Source: JAJRPT01 sp965661945 (lineage in GTDB: Bacteria; Bacteroidota; Ignavibacteria; Kapaibacteriales; UBA2268). From it: a stretch of DNA of 7,379 bases. The stretch covers positions 1 through 7,379 of the forward strand of contig CBFIFP010000015.1 of the NCBI GenBank assembly GCA_965661945.1, read 5' to 3'. Both the position numbers and the translations under genes were made by a program. This document shows positions 5,133 through 7,379 of the stretch, one piece after another. The notes beneath the pieces were generated by a model, which saw nothing but the letters and a program-made list of their open reading frames with translations, did no database searches and was not told the DNA's origin. Within the stretch, counting starts at the first letter, position 1, and the number at the start of each line of letters is the position of its first letter.

Positions 5133-5148
5133 TAAATCTCCACAAGAA
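5107..5148 (+). repeat. 42-bp perfect inverted repeat, right copy
   Basis: This stretch is identical over 42 bases to the minus strand of 804-845. It includes the final codons (KSLNSNK and stop) of the initiator gene and 16 bases of 3' flank. The bases on either side (5106 and 5149) do not match, so the identity has sharp ends. Confidence 0.9.
5133..5148 (+). repeat. Gene-end motif TAAATCTCCACAAGAA, copy 4
   Basis: It starts on the base after the initiator stop codon and ends 59 bases before the next ATG at 5208. It is identical to copy 1 and differs from copy 2 at one base. A short echo, AATCTCCTTAA, lies at 5157-5167. Confidence 0.6.
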
Positions 5149-5207
5149 CTAATAATTAATCTCCTTAATTTTGAATTATAGTTAATGACAATATAAGAAA
5201 AAAAATC

Positions 5208-5468
5208 ATGTCTAATGAAAACAATCAGTTATGTATAAGCCCCCCCCCTAAATCTAAAATGGGGTTGCCTTTAATTACAAACATTAAGGTTGCAAGGGTT
5301 TATCTTTCTAGAATTATTAGACTATTTGAAAATGATGTGATTGATGATAAAAAAGCAAAAGCACTTACTTATATGGTTAATACTTACATTGTTGCTAACA
5401 GAGAAAATGAAATTGAAGAAAAACTTGATAAATTGGAAAAAATTTTAAATGAAGTTAGATGTTACTAA
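5208..5468 (+). CDS. Small helical phage protein, possibly phase-variable through a C9 tract
   Basis: The product has 86 residues. After a variable start (1-17, including PPP) comes a conserved-looking core: a segment from LITNIKVARVYLSRIIRLF, then NDVIDDKKAKALTYMVNTYIV (about 43-63), then a coiled-coil tail EIEEKLDKLEKILNE (67-82). The pattern 'xxxRxLxRLixxxxxgeIdxxxAkalxYlxNt' resembles short proteins often found beside phage packaging genes. I recall this only in general terms, so it is tentative. A run of nine C at 5240-5248 falls in codons 11-14. Gain of one C gives an immediate TAA; loss of one gives a stop about ten codons later. The ATG at 5208 has only an A-rich leader. An internal ATG at 5259 (residue 18), after the tract, also lacks a clear Shine-Dalgarno site. 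The gene overlaps the next by 20 bases. Confidence 0.6.
   Translation: MSNENNQLCISPPPKSKMGLPLITNIKVARVYLSRIIRLFENDVIDDKKAKALTYMVNTYIVANRENEIEEKLDKLEKILNEVRCY
5240..5248 (+). repeat. C9 homopolymer in the coding region (candidate phase-variation tract)
   Basis: Nine consecutive C are striking in DNA this AT-rich. The tract lies 32 bases into the 5208-5468 gene, and a one-base slip either way ends translation early (TAA at once with C10; TAA after WGCL with C8). In Campylobacter, G/C runs of about this length are known on/off switches. It could also be a spot where sequencing miscounts bases. Confidence 0.65.
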
Positions 5469-5664
5469 AAGACTATCAGTACTGGAAGAAAAAATAATAA
5501 GTTTAAAAGAAAATAAAGAACCTAAAACTTATGTTATTGTACCAGATGGTGAAAATTATATCAAAAAAGGTGGACTAATCTTTACTGGAGATGATATTCA
5601 CCCCTTAATTGATGAAATGGTCAGATTTCAAGAAAGAGGCTCTTATAAGGTCTCTATTGTGTAA
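5449..5664 (+). CDS. Hypothetical small phage protein
   Basis: The product has 71 residues. The first 25 form a short coiled coil (VTKRLSVLEEKIISLKENKE), followed by a strand YVIVPDGENYI and a compact C-terminal part (GGLIFTGDDIHPLIDEMVRF). The arrangement of a helix ending in '-EPKTYVIVPDGE' after an LEEKI helix resembles small partner genes that follow helical proteins like the preceding one in other prophages, but I cannot name the family. The ATG at 5449 lies inside the preceding gene, with TTGGAA about 13 bases upstream, so translation is probably coupled. If the C9 tract slips, this gene could be affected through that coupling. Confidence 0.6.
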   Translation: MKLDVTKRLSVLEEKIISLKENKEPKTYVIVPDGENYIKKGGLIFTGDDIHPLIDEMVRFQERGSYKVSIV

Positions 5665-5680
5665 ATAACAAGAAAAATAT

Positions 5681-6178
5681 ATGAAAGAAATTTATTACTT
5701 ATGTTTATCATTATTGAGATTAATCTCAAAACAAAATATAGAAGCGTTAAGAGATGAACTAAATAATCCTCAAAATGTTAGAGAATTAAGACATTCTATT
5801 GATAATTTAACTAAAGAGATGTATATTTGTCAAGAACATTTACATTCGATGTATAGTGCATTTAAAGATAATACCGAAATAAGAAAATACGCTATTAAAG
5901 GAAAAAAGGAATTTACTCAAATAATGGCATATATGAAAGATTCAGGATACATAACAGAGGGTATTAGTGAAAAAATGTTATGTGAAATGTTTGCACCTGA
6001 GGGCTATAATGCAGATAATCATTATAGATACAAATATAATCTTTTTAATGATGAAGATTATCGAATAAACCCAGAAATAGAAGCGGCTTTTAAAAAAGTT
6101 CTTAAAGAAAACAAAGATTGGTCTAAATTAGAGTTACAAAAAGATTATATAGAATATAAAAATAAGGAGAAATATTAA
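5681..6178 (+). CDS. Hypothetical phage protein
   Basis: The product has 165 residues. The N-terminus IYYLCLSLLRLI (4-15) is hydrophobic but is followed at once by charged residues, so it is more likely a buried helix than a membrane anchor. Residues 20-75 are helical and carry ELRHSIDNLTKEMYICQEHLHSMY. The middle has KMLCEMFAPEGYNADNHYRYKYNLF, with aromatic residues and two His, and the C-terminus is Lys/Glu-rich. The spread-out Cys and His do not form a metal motif that I recognise. There is a weak A-rich site (AAGAAAAA) upstream of the ATG. The stop codon TAA shares a base with the next start (TAATG). Its function is unknown. Confidence 0.55.
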   Translation: MKEIYYLCLSLLRLISKQNIEALRDELNNPQNVRELRHSIDNLTKEMYICQEHLHSMYSAFKDNTEIRKYAIKGKKEFTQIMAYMKDSGYITEGISEKMLCEMFAPEGYNADNHYRYKYNLFNDEDYRINPEIEAAFKKVLKENKDWSKLELQKDYIEYKNKEKY

Positions 6179-6888
6179 TGCTTAAAAAAATTGATTTTAA
6201 ACAATTTAGGTTTGGAATGATGGCAAATCACGATTATTCAAGACCAGATAGAATACTAATACCTAATGTAGAATTAGAGATTGATATTCCTGTTGAATAT
6301 ACAATTGAGAAAACAAAACTTGTAGATGAAATAAATAAATTACAATTTAAACAAAATGAAATAAATCTTAAAATTGATGAATATTTAACAGATATTAAAA
6401 ATCAATTAAATGATGCTAACCCAAATAATTACAAAGAGGTTAAAAAAAATACCGATAAAATCAATAAATTGATAGAAGAATTAAATTTTGAAAGCGTTGT
6501 ATATGACAACGAAATTAAAAAGGCAAATGATAAACTTGAATTATATAAAGAAAAGTATGTTAAAATCTATGAAGAAAACCGAAATAAAGCCGTAATTAAA
6601 TCTATGAATTTAATTCAATCCAAGAAAAACGAATTTGACAAACTATCCTCTCAGCTCTATGATATAATTTCAGATATTGCAACCGAAGACCATAAATTGA
6701 AAAAACAATACTCAATGGAAAATAGAGATAATGCAAGGTTAAGAGATAAATTAACATATTCGTATTATTTAGAATTTAACGATATAATAGAAAAACTAAA
6801 TACATTTTCTTCAACATTAGAAATAGCAAAAGAAAAACAAATAAAATTTTTATTAAAAAAAAATGGAGATAACAATGTTAAACAATAG
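6178..6888 (+). CDS. Coiled-coil phage protein of unknown function
   Basis: The product has 236 residues. The first 45 include FKQFRFGMMANHDYSRPDRI and a strand VELEIDIPVEY, possibly a small folded head. From about residue 45 to 225 the protein is almost continuous helix with heptad-like spacing of Leu and Ile among Lys, Glu and Asn (ETKLVDEINKLQF-type segments), broken near residue 78 by NPNNY. This fits a long coiled coil that would dimerise or act as a rod. There is no ATPase motif, so it is not an SMC protein. A good AAGGAGA site precedes the ATG by 6-7 bases, and the gene shares one base with the previous stop. It overlaps the next reading frame by 14 bases if that starts at 6875. No family was recognised. 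Confidence 0.6.
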   Translation: MLKKIDFKQFRFGMMANHDYSRPDRILIPNVELEIDIPVEYTIEKTKLVDEINKLQFKQNEINLKIDEYLTDIKNQLNDANPNNYKEVKKNTDKINKLIEELNFESVVYDNEIKKANDKLELYKEKYVKIYEENRNKAVIKSMNLIQSKKNEFDKLSSQLYDIISDIATEDHKLKKQYSMENRDNARLRDKLTYSYYLEFNDIIEKLNTFSSTLEIAKEKQIKFLLKKNGDNNVKQ

Positions 6889-7159
6889 CAAGACATACGA
6901 TGATGGGCTCGAACAGAGTTTTGAAGAACTTCACAGAAAAGATAAAGTTCAAGATGTCATTATAAATGATATTGCAGAATATGCTAAACTTGAAGGCGAC
7001 TTACAAAGTAAAATACATCAAGTGTTAGATTTCTTTGAACAAAACAATATTCCTATAAATTTCAGTTATAGTAATATTAGTAAAGAAAAATTTGAGAATT
7101 ACTCAAAAATGCGAAAGATTGGTCACTCACCAGAGGATGCACTAGTATTTCTTAAATAA
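6875..7159 (+). CDS. Hypothetical small phage protein, last gene of the operon
   Basis: I chose the ATG at 6875 over the in-frame ATG at 6863 because GGAGA at 6865-6869 sits five bases before 6875, a normal Shine-Dalgarno distance, while 6863 is preceded only by A residues. The product then has 94 residues: an acidic, helical region (YDDGLEQSFEELHRKDKVQD), a middle helix (KLEGDLQSKIHQVLDFFEQN), and a C-terminal part ending in MRKIGHSPEDALVFLK. That last segment, helix-Gly-His-Ser-Pro-Glu-Asp-Ala, looks like a helix cap in a small helical domain. No family was recognised. It is followed 33 bases later by a strong terminator. Confidence 0.6.
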   Translation: MLNNSKTYDDGLEQSFEELHRKDKVQDVIINDIAEYAKLEGDLQSKIHQVLDFFEQNNIPINFSYSNISKEKFENYSKMRKIGHSPEDALVFLK

Positions 7160-7192
7160 ATTATTATTTTCGTTTCTTGATTCAGCGCTCCG

Positions 7193-7221
7193 AACCGCAC
7201 CATAAAAAGTGCGGTTTTTTT
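7193..7221 (+). terminator. Strong Rho-independent terminator of the rightward operon
   Basis: AACCGCAC (7193-7200) and GTGCGGTT (7209-7216) form a perfect GC-rich 8-bp stem with an 8-base loop, followed by a T-run through 7221. It ends the genes transcribed from the left. Confidence 0.9.
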
Positions 7222-7251
7222 ATATTTGCAACTAAATTTCAAACTAAAAAT

Positions 7252-7287
7252 AAAAAAAATCCTTGTAATATGGATGAATTACAAGGA
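7252..7287 (-). terminator. Minus-strand terminator downstream of tRNA-Lys
   Basis: TCCTTGTAA (7260-7268) and TTACAAGGA (7279-7287) form a perfect 9-bp stem around a 10-base loop. On the minus strand it is followed by eight T (the A-run at 7252-7259). It lies 18 bases beyond the 3' end of the tRNA and would terminate that transcript. It converges with the plus-strand terminator at 7193-7221. Confidence 0.85.
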
Positions 7288-7304
7288 CTTAATATTTTCA
7301 TTTG

Positions 7305-7377
7305 TGATCTCGGCGGGACTCGAACCCGCGACCCTTTGATTAAAAGTCAAATGCTCTACCAACTGAGCTACGAGATC
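7305..7377 (-). tRNA. tRNA-Lys (anticodon UUU)
   Basis: Read on the minus strand, the 73 bases fold as a complete cloverleaf: a 7-bp acceptor stem (GATCTCG with CGAGATC), a D arm GCTC/GAGC, an anticodon stem TTTGA/TCAAA with loop CTTTTAA (anticodon TTT), variable loop GGGTC, a T stem GCGGG/CCCGC with loop TTCGAGT, and discriminator A. The terminal CCA is not encoded: the next bases are CAAA. tRNA genes are common prophage attachment sites, and this one has its 3' end toward the prophage genes, but no second att copy is visible in the window. Confidence 0.95.
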
Positions 7378-7379
7378 AT

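Noticed and set aside
5681..6178. Membrane protein or holin from the hydrophobic N-terminus
   Set aside because: The hydrophobic run is only about 12 residues and is followed by a charged helical protein with no second membrane segment.
6863..6874. ATG at 6863 as start of the last gene
   Set aside because: It has no Shine-Dalgarno site, and its own GGAGA is ideally placed for the ATG at 6875.
6178..6888. SMC/Rad50-type ATPase or defence nuclease because of the coiled coil
   Set aside because: No Walker A, Walker B or nuclease motif is present and the protein is only 236 residues long.

Overview
This window is very AT-rich and looks like one end of a temperate prophage, or a prophage remnant, next to a host tRNA-Lys(UUU) gene. 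Extreme AT bias, short Shine-Dalgarno sites (AAGGA/GGAGA), TATAAT boxes without clear -35 elements and the style of the phage repressor (a 'WLITGKG' motif after the helix-turn-helix) suggest a Campylobacterota host, perhaps of the Arcobacter or Campylobacter group. That host assignment is an inference, not a match.

Layout. Positions 1-1269 (minus strand) hold a structural module: a phage virion-morphogenesis/tail-completion protein (820-1269), a broken tape-measure gene (748-208, crossing a 10-N assembly gap) and the start of a further gene running off the left edge. Next to it, on the same strand, is a helix-turn-helix repressor (1336-2007). A 168-bp divergent control region (2008-2175) carries a perfect dyad holding one TATAAT box for each direction. 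Rightward from it runs an early operon of four small overlapping genes (2176-3532). After a structured 139-bp gap comes a 486-residue replication-initiator-like gene (3672-5132), whose middle contains nine contiguous 11-bp repeats, a GT-rich/AC-rich tract and a T/AT-rich stretch. Together these look like an origin built into the initiator gene, as in phage lambda O. A second small-gene operon (5208-7159) follows, starting with a gene that carries a C9 homopolymer, and ends at a strong terminator. A minus-strand terminator and tRNA-Lys close the window.

How it may work together (inference): the repressor would hold both divergent promoters through the dyad. When it is released, the early operon and then the initiator would be expressed, and replication would start at the intragenic origin. 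No integrase, terminase, capsid, lysis or known defence gene is visible here. The tape-measure gene is frameshifted as assembled, so the element may be defective, unless the region beside the gap is misassembled.

The most unusual points are (1) the 11-bp origin-like array, (2) a perfect 42-bp inverted repeat forming the 3' ends of two unrelated genes 4.3 kb apart, (3) a related ATCTCCAYAA motif directly after the stop codons of four genes, (4) a C9 tract placed so that a one-base slip either way stops an early-operon gene, and (5) a 10-bp tandem duplication that accounts for the first break in the tape-measure gene. Most small proteins here were not recognised.
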